A stretch of 64,000 nucleotides of DNA from Caldovatus sediminis (GTDB lineage Bacteria; Pseudomonadota; Alphaproteobacteria; Acetobacterales; Acetobacteraceae). This document shows, in pieces, positions 8,441-21,316 of this stretch. Position 1 is the stretch's first letter. Each line of letters starts with the position of its first letter. The position numbers and the translations under genes were made by a program. Where the stretch lies: NCBI RefSeq assembly GCF_014644455.1, contig NZ_BMKS01000006.1:287408-351407 (forward strand), given 5' to 3'. The notes beneath the pieces are model-generated. The model was not told the origin of the DNA. It saw only the letters and a program-made list of their open reading frames with translations, and did not search any database.

Positions 8441-9550
8441 ATGGTAACCCTGGCGCTGTGCGGGGACGTGATGCTCGGCCGCGGCATCGACCAGATCCTC
8501 CCGCACCCCGGCGACCCCGCGCTGCACGAGGACTACGTCCGCTCGGCCCTCGCCTATGTCGCGCTCGCCGAGCGGGCGAACGGCCCCATCCCGCGGCCGG
8601 TCGGCTTCGACTACGTGTGGGGCGACGCGTCGGAGGCGCTGCGCCGCGCCGACCTGCGCGTCGTCAATCTGGAGACCAGCGTCACGACCAGCCCCGACTA
8701 CGAGCCGAAGGGCATCAACTACCGCATGCACCCGCGCAACGTCGGCTGCCTGCAGGCCGCCGGCATCGAGTGCTGCGTGCTGGCGAACAACCACGTGCTC
8801 GACTGGGGCGAGGCCGGCCTGCTGGAGACGCTCGAGACGCTCGCCCGGGCCGGCATCCGGACCGCGGGCGCCGGGCGCGACCTGGCCGAGGCCGCGGCGC
8901 CGGCGGCACTCCCCCTCCCCGCGCCGGGCGGCGGCCGGCTGCTGGTCTTCGGATTCGGCTCGGAAAGCAGCGGCATCCCGCGGCATTGGGCGGCGGCGCC
9001 GGGGCGGCCGGGGGTGCACCTGCTCGACGACCTCTCGGCGGCGACCGCCGGCCGACTGGCGGAGCGGGTGCGGGCGGCGAAACGGCCGGGCGACATCGCC
9101 CTCGCCTCGATCCACTGGGGGCCGAACTGGGGCTACGAGATCCCGCGCGCCTTCCGCGCCTTCGCGCATGCCCTGATCGACCGCGCCGGGTTCGACCTGG
9201 TGCACGGCCACTCGTCGCATCACCCGCAGGGTATCGAGGTGCACCGCAACCGCCTCGTCCTCTACGGCGCCGGCGACTTCCTCAACGACTACGAGGGGAT
9301 CGAGGGGCGGGAGGAGTTCCGCGGCGACCTCACGGCGCTCTACCTGCCGCGGCTCGACGCGGCGAGCGGGGAACTGCTCGCGCTCAGGCTGGCCCCGTTC
9401 CGGATCGCGCGGATGCGGCTGAATCGCCCCACCGAGGAGGAACGCCGCTGGCTGCGCGACCGGCTCGACCGGGAGAGCCGCCCCTTCGGCGTCCGCATCG
9501 CGGCGGACCGGGAGGGGCTGCTCGAGGCGGACTGGAGCGGCAGGGCCTGA
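8441..9550 (+). CDS. CapA/PgsA-like metallophosphoesterase
   Basis: A 369-residue protein of the CapA (poly-gamma-glutamate synthesis) family. It has TLALCGDVMLGRGID (first metal ligands), LRVVNLETSVTT, AAGIECCVLANNHVLDWGE (NNH metal motif), SIHWGPNWGYE (HWG), and LVHGHSSHHPQGIEV (GHSSHHPQG, last His ligands). All hallmark residues are present, so an active binuclear phosphoesterase is likely. No signal peptide or other capsule genes (PgsBC/CapBC) are nearby, so a role in polyglutamate synthesis is not supported; a cytosolic phosphatase role is equally possible. The ATG follows CAGGAGGACGGAGGAG. Regulation by the upstream FNR-type box is possible but remote. Confidence 0.85.
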   Translation: MVTLALCGDVMLGRGIDQILPHPGDPALHEDYVRSALAYVALAERANGPIPRPVGFDYVWGDASEALRRADLRVVNLETSVTTSPDYEPKGINYRMHPRNVGCLQAAGIECCVLANNHVLDWGEAGLLETLETLARAGIRTAGAGRDLAEAAAPAALPLPAPGGGRLLVFGFGSESSGIPRHWAAAPGRPGVHLLDDLSAATAGRLAERVRAAKRPGDIALASIHWGPNWGYEIPRAFRAFAHALIDRAGFDLVHGHSSHHPQGIEVHRNRLVLYGAGDFLNDYEGIEGREEFRGDLTALYLPRLDAASGELLALRLAPFRIARMRLNRPTEEERRWLRDRLDRESRPFGVRIAADREGLLEADWSGRA

Positions 9551-9710
9551 TGGGCCGTCCCGGGTTCGGCGCCGGCCCGGCCGGTGGCGCATCCGCGCCG
9601 GCGGCGCGGCGCGAGACGGCCGGCGAACCGCGCCGCCGGCCTGGCAATGGGGGCGCGGGCAGGACGGCTGCGGTGGCAGGGTCGCGCCCCCGGCCTGCCG
9701 CCCGGCGGGG

Positions 9711-9724
9711 CTGATCCAGGTCAA
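9711..9724. promoter_or_regulatory. FNR/FixK-type box before the HhH-BON-DUF2267-ZIP operon
   Basis: CTGAT-CCAG-GTCAA (TTGAC-CTGG-ATCAG on the other strand) matches the consensus at 8 of 10 positions. Its centre is about 93 nt before the preferred ATG of the helix-hairpin-helix gene. Confidence 0.6.
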
Positions 9725-9810
9725 TGACGCCGCGCATCCGAGGCCAGAGCCTGCGGACACGGCGGCAGCGGACGGGGCGGCGCGGCGGGATGGGCAGCAG
9801 GAGCGCGGGC

Positions 9811-10743
9811 ATGGCATCCTCCGAGCCGGAAACAACCCCGGACGTCCCCGCCCCCCGGGCCGCCGCCATGACCAATGCGCGGATCGCCGAACGGCTCCGC
9901 CAGGCGGCGGAGCTCCTGCTCGCGCAGGGCGACAACCCGTTCCGCGCCGCCGCCTACCGCCGGGCCGCGGACGAGGTGGCGGCGCTGCCGCGCGACCTCG
10001 GCGCGATCCTCGCCGGGCCCGGGGGACGCGCGGCGCTGGAAGCGATCCCGGGCGTCGGGCGCTCGATCGCGGGCGCGATCGCCGAGATGCTGACCACCGG
10101 CCGGTGGCGCTATCTCGATCAGCTCAGGGGCGCCGCGGCGCCGGAGCAGGTGCTGCGCACCGTCCCGGGCATCGGCCCGAAGCTCGCCCGCACGGTGCAC
10201 GAGGCGCTGCAGGTCGAGACGCTGGAGGAGCTGGAGCTCGCCGCGCACGACGGCCGCCTCGAGCGCGTCCCGGGCTTCGGGCCGCGCCGCGCGGCGATGG
10301 TGCGCGCCGCCCTGGCCGCGATGCTCGCGCGCCTGCGGCCGGGACGGCCCGCGGCCGCTGCCGCCGGAACGGAGGACGAGCCGCCGGTCGCGACGCTGCT
10401 CGATGTGGACCGCGAGTACCGCGAGCGCGCCGCCCGCGGCGGGCTGCGCCGGATCGCGCCGAAGCGCTTCAACCCCAAGGGCGAGGCGTGGCTGCCGGTG
10501 CTGCACACGACGCGCGGCCCCTGGCACTTCACCGCGCTCTTCTCCAACACCCCGCTCGCCCATCGGCTCGGCCGCGAGCGCGACTGGGTCGTCATCTACT
10601 TCCACCGCGACGGCCGGCCGGAAGGGAGCCGCACGGTGGTGACCGAGACGGGCGGCCCGCTGCGCGGCCGCCGCGTCGTCCGCGGCCGCGAGGCCGAGAG
10701 CGCGCCGGCCGCGGCGGGCAGGCAGGAGGGAGACGCCGCATGA
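9811..10743 (+). CDS. helix-hairpin-helix protein, PolX N-terminal-like, no polymerase
   Basis: A 310-residue protein. Residues about 20-190 match the N-terminal part of PolX/Pol-beta-type polymerases: an 8-kDa-like helical domain (AERLRQAAELLLAQGDNPFRAA, shown as its core), then the hairpins EAIPGVGRSIAGAIAEML, RTVPGIGPKLARTVHE and ERVPGFGPRRAAMVRA. The nucleotidyltransferase palm and PHP domains are absent. Instead a C-terminal domain of about 110 residues (LRRIAPKRFNPKGEAWLPVL through DWVVIYFHRD) is present, which I do not recognise. It should bind DNA, perhaps gapped or nicked ends. The ATG at MASSEP has AGGAG at suitable spacing; MTNARI 19 codons on is the alternative. It is first in an operon and overlaps the BON gene by ATGA. 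Confidence 0.8.
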   Translation: MASSEPETTPDVPAPRAAAMTNARIAERLRQAAELLLAQGDNPFRAAAYRRAADEVAALPRDLGAILAGPGGRAALEAIPGVGRSIAGAIAEMLTTGRWRYLDQLRGAAAPEQVLRTVPGIGPKLARTVHEALQVETLEELELAAHDGRLERVPGFGPRRAAMVRAALAAMLARLRPGRPAAAAAGTEDEPPVATLLDVDREYRERAARGGLRRIAPKRFNPKGEAWLPVLHTTRGPWHFTALFSNTPLAHRLGRERDWVVIYFHRDGRPEGSRTVVTETGGPLRGRRVVRGREAESAPAAAGRQEGDAA

Positions 10744-11474
10744 CCACCACGGCCGACGAGCAGCACGCGATCCTCGAGCAGGTGCGCAAGGCCCTCCACA
10801 GCGAGCCGCGCGTCCGGCCGACGGCGGGGCCGATCCGCCTCGCCTGGTCCGAGGGCGCCCTGGTGATGGAGGGCGAGGTGGACAGCCTCGCCGGCAAGAA
10901 GCTCGCGCTCGAGGCCGCGGCGCGCGTGCCCGGCGTCGCCGGCATCGTGGACCGGCTGCGCGTGAGGCCCGCCACCAGGATGGGCGACGGCGCGATCCGC
11001 GACGCGGTGCGCGACGCCCTGCTGGGCGAGATCGTGCTCGCCGACTGCACGCTGCGCGAACGGGTGAAGGGCCGGCTGGAGACCGTGCGCGAGCCGCCCG
11101 ACCCGCATGGCGAGATCGTGATCTCGGTGGAGGACGGCGTGGTGACGCTCGACGGCGAGGTCGCCGGACTCGGCCAGAAGCGCATGGCCGGCGTGCTCGC
11201 GTGGTGGGTGCCGGGCAGCCGCGACGTGGTCAACGGGCTCGGCGTCAATCCGCCCGACGCGGACAGCGACGACACCATCACCGACGCCGTGCGGCAGGTG
11301 CTGGAGAAGGACCCGCTGCTCGCCGCCGAGAGCATCACCGTCACGACGCACCGGGCGGTCGTCACGCTCGACGGCTTCGTCCCGAGCGAGGAGCAGCGGC
11401 ACATCGCCGAGGACGATGCCTGGGCCGTGTTCGGCGTGGACGGAGTGATCAACCGGCTCGAGGTGCGGCCGTGA
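10740..11474 (+). CDS. triple BON-domain protein
   Basis: A 244-residue soluble protein with three BON-like units at about 25-80, 90-165 and 170-240. Each has the glycine-centred strand pattern (LVMEGEVDSLAGKKLALEAA; VVTLDGEVAGLGQKRMAGVL; VVTLDGFVPSEEQRHIAEDD). BON modules bind phospholipid or other ligands and occur in osmotic/stress proteins. No signal peptide is seen, so unlike OsmY it appears cytosolic. The first unit is the most diverged. ATGA overlap with the upstream helix-hairpin-helix gene implies coupled translation; a DUF2267 gene follows after 46 nt. The exact ligand cannot be inferred. Confidence 0.85.
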   Translation: MTTTADEQHAILEQVRKALHSEPRVRPTAGPIRLAWSEGALVMEGEVDSLAGKKLALEAAARVPGVAGIVDRLRVRPATRMGDGAIRDAVRDALLGEIVLADCTLRERVKGRLETVREPPDPHGEIVISVEDGVVTLDGEVAGLGQKRMAGVLAWWVPGSRDVVNGLGVNPPDADSDDTITDAVRQVLEKDPLLAAESITVTTHRAVVTLDGFVPSEEQRHIAEDDAWAVFGVDGVINRLEVRP

Positions 11475-11520
11475 CGACGGGCGGTGCGCCGCCCGCATCG
11501 GAGTGGAAGGAGGCAGGACG

Positions 11521-12009
11521 ATGGCAACCACCGGGCTCGAGGTGTTCGACCGGACGCTGCACATCACCAACATCTGGCTCGACGAGATCATGAAGACGAT
11601 CGGGCCGGACCGGCACGCCGCGTGGCACGCGCTCGGCGCGGTGCTGCACGCGCTGCGCGACCGGCTGCCGCTCGAGCTCGCCGTGCATCTCGGCGCGCAG
11701 CTGCCGCTGCTGGTGCGCGGGCTCTACTACGACCAGTGGCACGTCGGCCGGCAGCCGGAGAAGCTGCGCTCGCTCGACGAGTTCCTGCAGCGGGTGGCGG
11801 AGGGCCTGCGCGGCACGCGGCCGATGGACGTGCGCGACGCCACGCTCGCGGTCCTGCGCACGCTCGCGCATCACGTGGATGCCGGCCAGGTCCGCAAGGT
11901 GGCGGACGTGCTGCCGGGCGAGATCCGCGCCTTCTGGAAGGAGGGCGAGCGGGCCGCGGTGGAGGGCGCCGCCGGCGCCGCGCCCGCCCGCGGCGGGACG
12001 ACGGCCTGA
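11521..12009 (+). CDS. DUF2267 domain-containing protein (second of two)
   Basis: A 162-residue protein, clearly paralogous to the DUF2267 protein near 4.2-4.6 kb. It shares the AWHALGAVLHALRDRLPLE helix, the GAQLPLLVRGLYYDQW motif and the terminal VLPGEIRAFW. An extra Ala/Gly-rich tail ends the chain. GGAGGCAGGACG precedes the chosen ATG; an ATG six codons earlier would place this Shine-Dalgarno inside the gene. It sits mid-operon between the BON protein and a ZIP transporter. Function is unknown; the repeated association with Usp, BON and Hsp20 genes suggests a general stress role. Confidence 0.88.
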   Translation: MATTGLEVFDRTLHITNIWLDEIMKTIGPDRHAAWHALGAVLHALRDRLPLELAVHLGAQLPLLVRGLYYDQWHVGRQPEKLRSLDEFLQRVAEGLRGTRPMDVRDATLAVLRTLAHHVDAGQVRKVADVLPGEIRAFWKEGERAAVEGAAGAAPARGGTTA

Positions 12010-12069
12010 GCGCGAGAGGCGGGCCGGCGCCAGGTCGCGCCGCCCGCCCCTGGCGGGAGGAGGATCGCC

Positions 12070-12849
12070 GTGGACGGCCGGCTGATCCTGATCGGCGCGG
12101 GCGCGAGCCTGGCCGCCGGCCTCGCCACCGGACTCGGCGCCCTGCCGGTGCTGCTCGTGCGGCGCATCTCGCAGCGGCTGCAGGACGCGCTGCTCGGCTT
12201 CGCCGCCGGCGTGATGCTGGCGGCCTCGTTCCTCTCGCTCGTCGTGCCGGGGATCGAGGCCGCGCGCGCGGACACTGGCAGCGCCACGCTGGCGGCGGCG
12301 AGCGTCAGCGCCGCCACGCTGCTCGGCGCGGGCGTGCTCTGGGCGGCCAACCGGTTCGTGCCGCACGAGCACTTCGTGCTCGGCCCGGCGGGGCCCCGCA
12401 GCCCGGCCGTCCGGCGCATCTGGCTGTTCGTCGCCGCCATCACGCTGCACAATTTCCCGGAGGGGCTCGCCGTCGGCGTTGGCTTCGGCGGCGGCGACCT
12501 CGCGAACGGCACGGCGCTCGCCATCGCGATCGGGCTGCAGAACATGCCCGAGGGCCTCGCCGTGGCCGTCTCGCTCGTCGCGCTCGGCCATGCCCGGCGC
12601 GCCGCCCTGCTGGTGGCGCTGGCCACGGGACTGGTCGAGCCGATCGGCGGCCTGATCGGCGTGGCCGCGGTCGCGATCTCGCAGCCCCTGCTGCCCTGGG
12701 GCATGGGCTTCGCGGCCGGCGCGATGCTCTTCGTCGTCAGCAACGAGATAATTCCCGAGACGCACGGCAAGGGCCACGAGGACACGGCAACGGCGGGCCT
12801 GATGGTCGGCCTCGTCGTGATGACGCTGCTCGACACCGCGCTCGCGTGA
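12070..12849 (+). CDS. ZIP-family divalent metal transporter
   Basis: A 259-residue inner-membrane protein with about eight hydrophobic helices. The two metal-binding helices carry TLHNFPEGLAVGVGF and LQNMPEGLAVAVSL, the HNxPEG/(Q)NxPEG motifs of ZIP (ZupT/GufA type) carriers. It probably imports zinc or iron, or moves another divalent cation. The cytoplasmic His-rich loop is modest (FVPHEHF). The start is GTG with GGGAGGAGGAT upstream. It is last in the FNR-box-headed operon. Metal supply under low oxygen is an inferred role; specificity cannot be read from the sequence. Confidence 0.9.
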   Translation: MDGRLILIGAGASLAAGLATGLGALPVLLVRRISQRLQDALLGFAAGVMLAASFLSLVVPGIEAARADTGSATLAAASVSAATLLGAGVLWAANRFVPHEHFVLGPAGPRSPAVRRIWLFVAAITLHNFPEGLAVGVGFGGGDLANGTALAIAIGLQNMPEGLAVAVSLVALGHARRAALLVALATGLVEPIGGLIGVAAVAISQPLLPWGMGFAAGAMLFVVSNEIIPETHGKGHEDTATAGLMVGLVVMTLLDTALA

Positions 12850-12949
12850 GCCGCGCAGGCGCCCCGGCAGCGGCGGTCCGGCGGCCGCGCGGGACGCAAC
12901 CGCGCGGATCCTCGTCCCGCGACAGGCGCGCGTCCGTGATCGGGCCGGG

Positions 12950-12963
12950 TTGACGTGCATCAA
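12950..12963. promoter_or_regulatory. FNR/FixK-type box before hsp20
   Basis: TTGAC-GTGC-ATCAA matches the consensus at 9 of 10 positions. Its centre is about 122 nt before the hsp20 ATG, in a region without genes. Confidence 0.7.
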
Positions 12964-13078
12964 TGCGATCCGCCGGGTGCGGCGTTGTCGTGGGGGCCGC
13001 GGCGTGACCGTCCTCCGCCGGCATGCGGGAAGCGTCGGGGCGCAGGACGGGCGACGCGACCTAAGCAGGGAGACCGCC

Positions 13079-13639
13079 ATGAGCGAGACCGCGACCAAGG
13101 CACCCGAGAAGACCGAACAGAGGGCGTTGGCGCCCGCCGCGGGGCCGGAGAGCCTGTGGCAGCCGCTCGCCACGCTCCGCGACGAGATGGACCGCCTGTT
13201 CGACAACGTGGTGCGCAGCTTCGGCCTCGGTCCGGGCCGGGCGCTGCGCCGCCTGGGGGCGGGGATGCAGCCCTGGTGGCGCCTGGAACCCGCCTTCGGA
13301 ATGGCGCCGCCGGCGATGGACATGGTGGAGGACGAGAAGGAGTTCCGCATCACCGCCGAACTGCCGGGCATGGACACGGGCGACGTCGAGCTGACGGTCT
13401 CGGACGACATGCTGACCATCCGCGGCGAGAAGAAGATGGAGAAGGAGGAGAAGGCGGAGAACTACTACCTCTCCGAGCGGCGCTTCGGCTCCTTCCAGCG
13501 CTCCTTCCCGCTGCCCCAGGGCGTGGACCGCGACAAGATCGAGGCGAAGTTCGACAAGGGCGTGCTGACCATCACCCTGCCGAAGACGCCGGAGGCCGCG
13601 ACGCGGCAGAAGAGGATCCCGATCAAGCAGGGCGCCTGA
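13079..13639 (+). CDS. Hsp20-family small heat shock protein
   Basis: A 186-residue ATP-independent holdase. The N-terminal arm contains DEMDRLFDNVVRSFGLG, typical of bacterial Hsp20. The alpha-crystallin domain covers about 75-170 (MDMVEDEKEFRITAELPGMD; YLSERRFGSFQRSFPLP; FDKGVLTITLPKTPEA with the A-x-x-x-n-GVL signature). The I-x-I/V-type tail motif appears as KRIPI, which would dock to neighbouring subunits. The start follows AAGCAGGGAG. An FNR-type box lies upstream. A strong hairpin separates it from the groEL paralogue, so the two chaperone genes may be co-transcribed with partial termination. Confidence 0.93.
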   Translation: MSETATKAPEKTEQRALAPAAGPESLWQPLATLRDEMDRLFDNVVRSFGLGPGRALRRLGAGMQPWWRLEPAFGMAPPAMDMVEDEKEFRITAELPGMDTGDVELTVSDDMLTIRGEKKMEKEEKAENYYLSERRFGSFQRSFPLPQGVDRDKIEAKFDKGVLTITLPKTPEAATRQKRIPIKQGA

Positions 13640-13648
13640 CGGGCGACG

Positions 13649-13680
13649 CCGGCGGCCCCGGCCAAGGACGGGGCCGCCGG
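13649..13680 (+). terminator. 12-bp perfect hairpin between hsp20 and groEL
   Basis: CCGGCGGCCCCG and CGGGGCCGCCGG form an uninterrupted stem around an 8-nt loop, 9 nt after the hsp20 stop codon. No T-run follows. It could be an intrinsic-like terminator of a high-GC genome, or a 3' stabiliser that lets some transcripts continue into groEL. Confidence 0.55.
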
Positions 13681-13801
13681 CCGGCGGGGCGGGCGCGACC
13701 GCGCGGCGGCCCCCGCTGCCCGCCGCGGCGGAGTCCCGCCGGCGCCACGGCGCCCGGTCGGCGCGACGGCCCGGCACGACAATCGGAAGAAGGCAGCCCG
13801 C

Positions 13802-15426
<1,625 letters not shown>

Positions 15427-15427
<1 letters not shown>

Positions 15428-15448
15428 CGCGCGGCCGCGGCCGCGCGC
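15427..15448. terminator. GC palindrome between convergent groEL and DUF3175 genes
   Basis: A 22-nt perfect palindrome (core CGCGCGGCCG-CGGCCGCGCG) starts on the last base of the groEL stop codon. It sits between convergent genes and could stop transcription from both sides. No T-run. Confidence 0.4.
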
Positions 15449-15474
15449 GCCCCGGTGCGCCGACCGGAGGGCCG

Positions 15475-15918
15475 CTAGCGCCCGCCGCGGTCCGGCTCGA
15501 GATAGCGCCAGCCGTCGGGTCCGAGGGCGATCGGCGGATGCCCGGGGCGGTGGACCATCCACCAGGTCCTGCCGCGCTTCTCCACCGTCACCGGGCCGAG
15601 CGCGCGGTGCCGGTAGCGCCCGGGCGCACGCTGCGCCGGCGGCACGACCGGCGCGGCCGCCTTGCGCTCCCGCAGCAGGCGTTTCGCCGCCTCCAGCTCC
15701 GCGCGGCGGTCCTCGGCCAGGGCGCGGCCGGCGCGGTTGATGAAGAAGGTCACCATCCGGATCGCCGGACCCAGGCCCCCGGGCGACACCTCGGGCCGCG
15801 CCATGGTCTCGGCGATGGTCCGCGCGTCGAGGGTGAACAGCCCCTCGGGCGGGAAGGTGGAGGCCGTCGCGACCTCGCGGGACCAGCGCCTGGGCGTCGT
15901 CGTCGCGTGCCTGGCCAT
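15475..15918 (-). CDS. DUF3175 domain-containing protein
   Basis: A 147-residue protein. The N-terminal 80 residues fit DUF3175: RRWSREVATASTFPPEGLFT, then LGPAIRMVTFFINRAGRALAED and a basic helix ELEAAKRLLRERK. The C-terminal part (VTVEKRGRTWWMVHRPGHPP and a final WRYLEPD) looks like a small separate strand-rich module. The family is common in alphaproteobacteria and has no known function; the many Arg/Lys residues allow nucleic-acid binding. It lies 59 nt after the acyl carrier protein gene on the same strand and may be the last gene of the acs-pdh-acp operon. The ATG gives the usual family N-terminus (MARHATTTPRRW). Confidence 0.8.
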   Translation of the reverse strand: MARHATTTPRRWSREVATASTFPPEGLFTLDARTIAETMARPEVSPGGLGPAIRMVTFFINRAGRALAEDRRAELEAAKRLLRERKAAAPVVPPAQRAPGRYRHRALGPVTVEKRGRTWWMVHRPGHPPIALGPDGWRYLEPDRGGR

Positions 15919-15977
15919 CAGCGCCACCGTGGCGGAGGGCGCGCGCCCCGTTCGCCGCTCGCCGTCGCGCGCGCGGA

Positions 15978-16223
15978 TCAGGCGTCCGTGCCGCCGAGAT
16001 AGGCGACGACGCCGTCGAGGGTGGACAGCTTCGGGTAGTCGGCCTCCGGGATCGGGCGGCCGGTGCGCTCGTGCAGCGCGGCGACGAAGTTGAGGAAGTC
16101 CATGGAGTCGAGATCGAGCGCCTCGCGCAGATCGGCGTCGCCCGCCACGGCCGAGAGCTCCGCCTCGGGCGCGATCCCGGCGAGGATCTCGGCGACCATC
16201 CTGGTGATCTCGTCCCTGGTCAC
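15978..16223 (-). CDS. acyl carrier protein in the pdh operon
   Basis: An 81-residue, four-helix acyl carrier protein. The phosphopantetheine attachment Ser lies in LDLDSMDFLNFV (DSMD variant of DSL). It is not the housekeeping AcpP type, which would carry DSLDTVEL and sit with fabD/fabG/fabF. The GTG start overlaps the stop of the E2 gene (GTGA), so its synthesis is tied to the dehydrogenase. No fatty-acid or polyketide genes are nearby. It may carry an octanoyl/lipoyl group or accept the acyl product of the complex; both are inference. Confidence 0.88.
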   Translation of the reverse strand: MTRDEITRMVAEILAGIAPEAELSAVAGDADLREALDLDSMDFLNFVAALHERTGRPIPEADYPKLSTLDGVVAYLGGTDA

Positions 16224-17418
16224 AGCGCCTCCGGGTTCCGCAGCAGGGCCTCGATGCGCGCGAGCAGCAGGCCGCCGACATGGCCGTCCGTCGCCCGGTG
16301 GTCGCCCGCGAGGGTCAGCGACACCACGCGGCGCGGCACCACGGCGCCCTCCACGACCCATGGCCGCTCCACGACGCGCCCGAAGCCGATCATCGCCACC
16401 TGCGGCGGGTGGATGATGGGCAGCACGCTCTCCGCGCCGCGGTCGCCGAGGCTGGTGACCGTGATGGTGGCGTCGGTCAGCTCGGAGCCGCGGAGGCCGC
16501 CGCCGCGCGCGCGCCCGACCAGGTCGCGCAGCGCCGCCATCAGCGCCTCGAGCGGCAGGCGGTCGGCGTGGCGGATCGCGGGCGCGACCAGCCCGCCGCC
16601 GCGCAGCGCCACCGCCCAGCCGATGTGCACGCCCTCCCCGGGGCGGAAGCCGCCCTCCTCCCAGAAGCCGTTGAGCGCCGGGTTCTCCGCCACGGCGAGC
16701 GCGGTGGCGCGCAGCATGATCGCCGCGGGCAGCAGGCGCTCGGCCGGGGCGCGCCCGGCGTTGAGCCGTTCGAGCCGCTGCAGGGCCGGCGTCAGGTCCA
16801 CCGTCTGGCCGAGGTAGTAGTGCGGGATCTCCCGCTTCGAGCGGCTCATCGCGGCGGCGATGGCGCCGCGCATCGCCTTGGCGTCGAAGGCGCCGCGCGC
16901 GGGACGCGGGGGCGGCGCGGCGGCCGCGGGCAGGTCGGCGAGGCGGATCGCGCCCTCGACGCCCGTGCCGCGCAGGCCCTCGAGCGCGATGCCGAGCGCC
17001 GCCGCCCGGCGCCGGGCCGCCGGGGTCGCGCGCACCCGGGCGCCGGCCGGGATCGCCGCCGCGGGCGCGGGCGGCGCGGCGGGCACGGGCGCGGGCGGCG
17101 CGGCGGCGGCGACGGCCGGCGCCTCCGCGGGCGCGGCGACGGCGGGCGCGGGCGCAGCCGGTGGCGGCGCCGGCGCGGCCTCCCCCGCTGCGACGTCGAG
17201 CCGCGCGAGCACCGTGCCGACGGGCACGCGGGTGCCGGGCGGGACGACCAGCTCGCGCACCACGCCGTCCTCGAAGACCTCGATCTCGATCGCGCCCTTG
17301 GCCGTCTCCACGACGGCGACGACGTCGCCGCGCTTCACGCGCGCGCCCGGCCGCACCAGCCACTCGACCAGCGTGCCGGCCTCCATGTCGGCGCCGAGCG
17401 AGGGCATGCGGAACTCGC

Positions 17419-17422
<4 letters not shown>
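16220..17422 (-). CDS. pdhC: 2-oxo acid dehydrogenase E2 (dihydrolipoyl acyltransferase)
   Basis: A 400-residue E2 core subunit. It has one lipoyl domain (residues 1-78; lipoyl Lys in [17 protein letters not shown], ETxKA type with Gly after Lys). An Ala/Pro-rich linker of about 60 residues follows, then a peripheral-subunit-binding domain ([20 protein letters not shown]) and a catalytic domain ending with the active-site [18 protein letters not shown] (His/Asp of the HxxxDG motif). The shape matches pyruvate dehydrogenase-type E2 with a single lipoyl domain. It overlaps both the E1 beta gene (ATGA) and the acp gene (GTGA). No E3 gene is adjacent. Substrate (pyruvate versus acetoin or branched-chain acids) is inferred from the E1 subunits and the acs neighbour. 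Confidence 0.9.
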
Positions 17423-18413
<991 letters not shown>

Positions 18414-18417
<4 letters not shown>

Positions 18418-19402
18418 GACGGCACCGCCTCCATGGTGACGAAGCGCTCCAGCTCCTCGACCGGCTCCGGCGTTCCGGCCTCGGCGTAGGCGACGGCGTC
18501 CTCGATCTCGGCGCCGATCTCCGCCTCGATGCGGGCGAGGTCGGCCTCGTGCAGGTGGCCGACCTGGACGAGCCAGGCGCTGAGGCGGGGGATCGGGTCG
18601 CGCGCCCGCCACGCCGTGACCTCCTCCTTGGTGCGGTAGAGCTGGGCGTCGAACATGGAGTGGGCGCGGAAGCGGTAGGTGAGGCACTCCATCAGGTGCG
18701 GCGCGCCGGTCTCGCGGATGCGCTCGGCGGCGCGGCGCGCCGCGACCTCCACCGCCACCACGTCCATGCCGTCCACCGCCTCGCCGCTCATGCGGTAGGC
18801 GGCGGCCTTGCGCCAGATCTCGGGCTCGGCCTCGGCGACGGCGAGCGGCGTGCCCATCGAGTAGCGGTTGTTCTCGCACACGAACAGCACGGGGAGGCGC
18901 CAGAGCTGGGCGAGGTTCAGGCTCTCGTGGAACTCGCCCTCGTCCGCCGCGCCCTCGCCGAAGAAGCAGGCGGTGACGGTCCTGCGCCCCTGCATCCGGT
19001 CGGCGAGCGCGACGCCGAGCGCGAGCGGCAGCCCGCCGCCGACGATGGCGTTGCCGCCGAGGAATCGCGTCGCCCGGTCGAAGATGTGCATGGAGCCGCC
19101 GCGGCCCCGGCAGCACCCCTCCAGCCGGCCGTACATCTCGGCCATCAGCGCCCGCATCGGGACGCCGCGGGCGAGCGCCTGGCCGTGCTCGCGGTAGGTG
19201 GCGACCACCCAGTCGTCGGGCCCGAGCGCCTGCATCACCCCGACCGAGATCGCCTCCTCGCCGTCGCAGAGGTGCAGGAAGCCGCGGATCTTCTGCGCCT
19301 GGTAGAGCTCGGCGCACTTCTCCTCGAAGCGGCGGATGCGCAGCATCTCGCGCAGCAGGCGCAGCCCGTGCGCGCGGTCGAGGTGGACCTTCGGGGCGCC
19401 GG

Positions 19403-19406
<4 letters not shown>
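18414..19406 (-). CDS. pdhA: 2-oxo acid dehydrogenase E1 component, alpha subunit
   Basis: A 330-residue thiamine-diphosphate-binding subunit. It carries [31 protein letters not shown] and [10 protein letters not shown]. The ThDP/Mg motif is [20 protein letters not shown] (GDG replaced by GEG), followed by [12 protein letters not shown]. The phosphorylation-loop-like [16 protein letters not shown] is also present. It fits the pyruvate or acetoin dehydrogenase E1 alpha family; these two cannot be split by eye, but the adjacent acetyl-CoA synthetase makes acetyl-CoA the likely product. It overlaps the acs gene and E1 beta by 4 nt each. Confidence 0.92.
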
Positions 19407-21214
<1,808 letters not shown>

Positions 21215-21271
21215 GTCGCGCCCCTCGTGCCTGTCCGCGGGGATCGTGCCGGCACCGGAGCCGGCGCGGCC

Positions 21272-21285
21272 ATGATCTCGATCAA
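21272..21285. promoter_or_regulatory. FNR/FixK-type box before acs-pdh-acp
   Basis: On the minus strand the site reads TTGAT-CGAG-ATCAT, 9 of 10 consensus positions. Its centre is about 64 nt before the acs ATG, close to what is expected for a site at -41.5 with a short leader. It lies 31 nt after the stop codon of the next upstream gene. Confidence 0.7.
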
Positions 21286-21316
21286 GCGCCGGCGCGGCCG
21301 CAGGCCGGTCCGGTCG

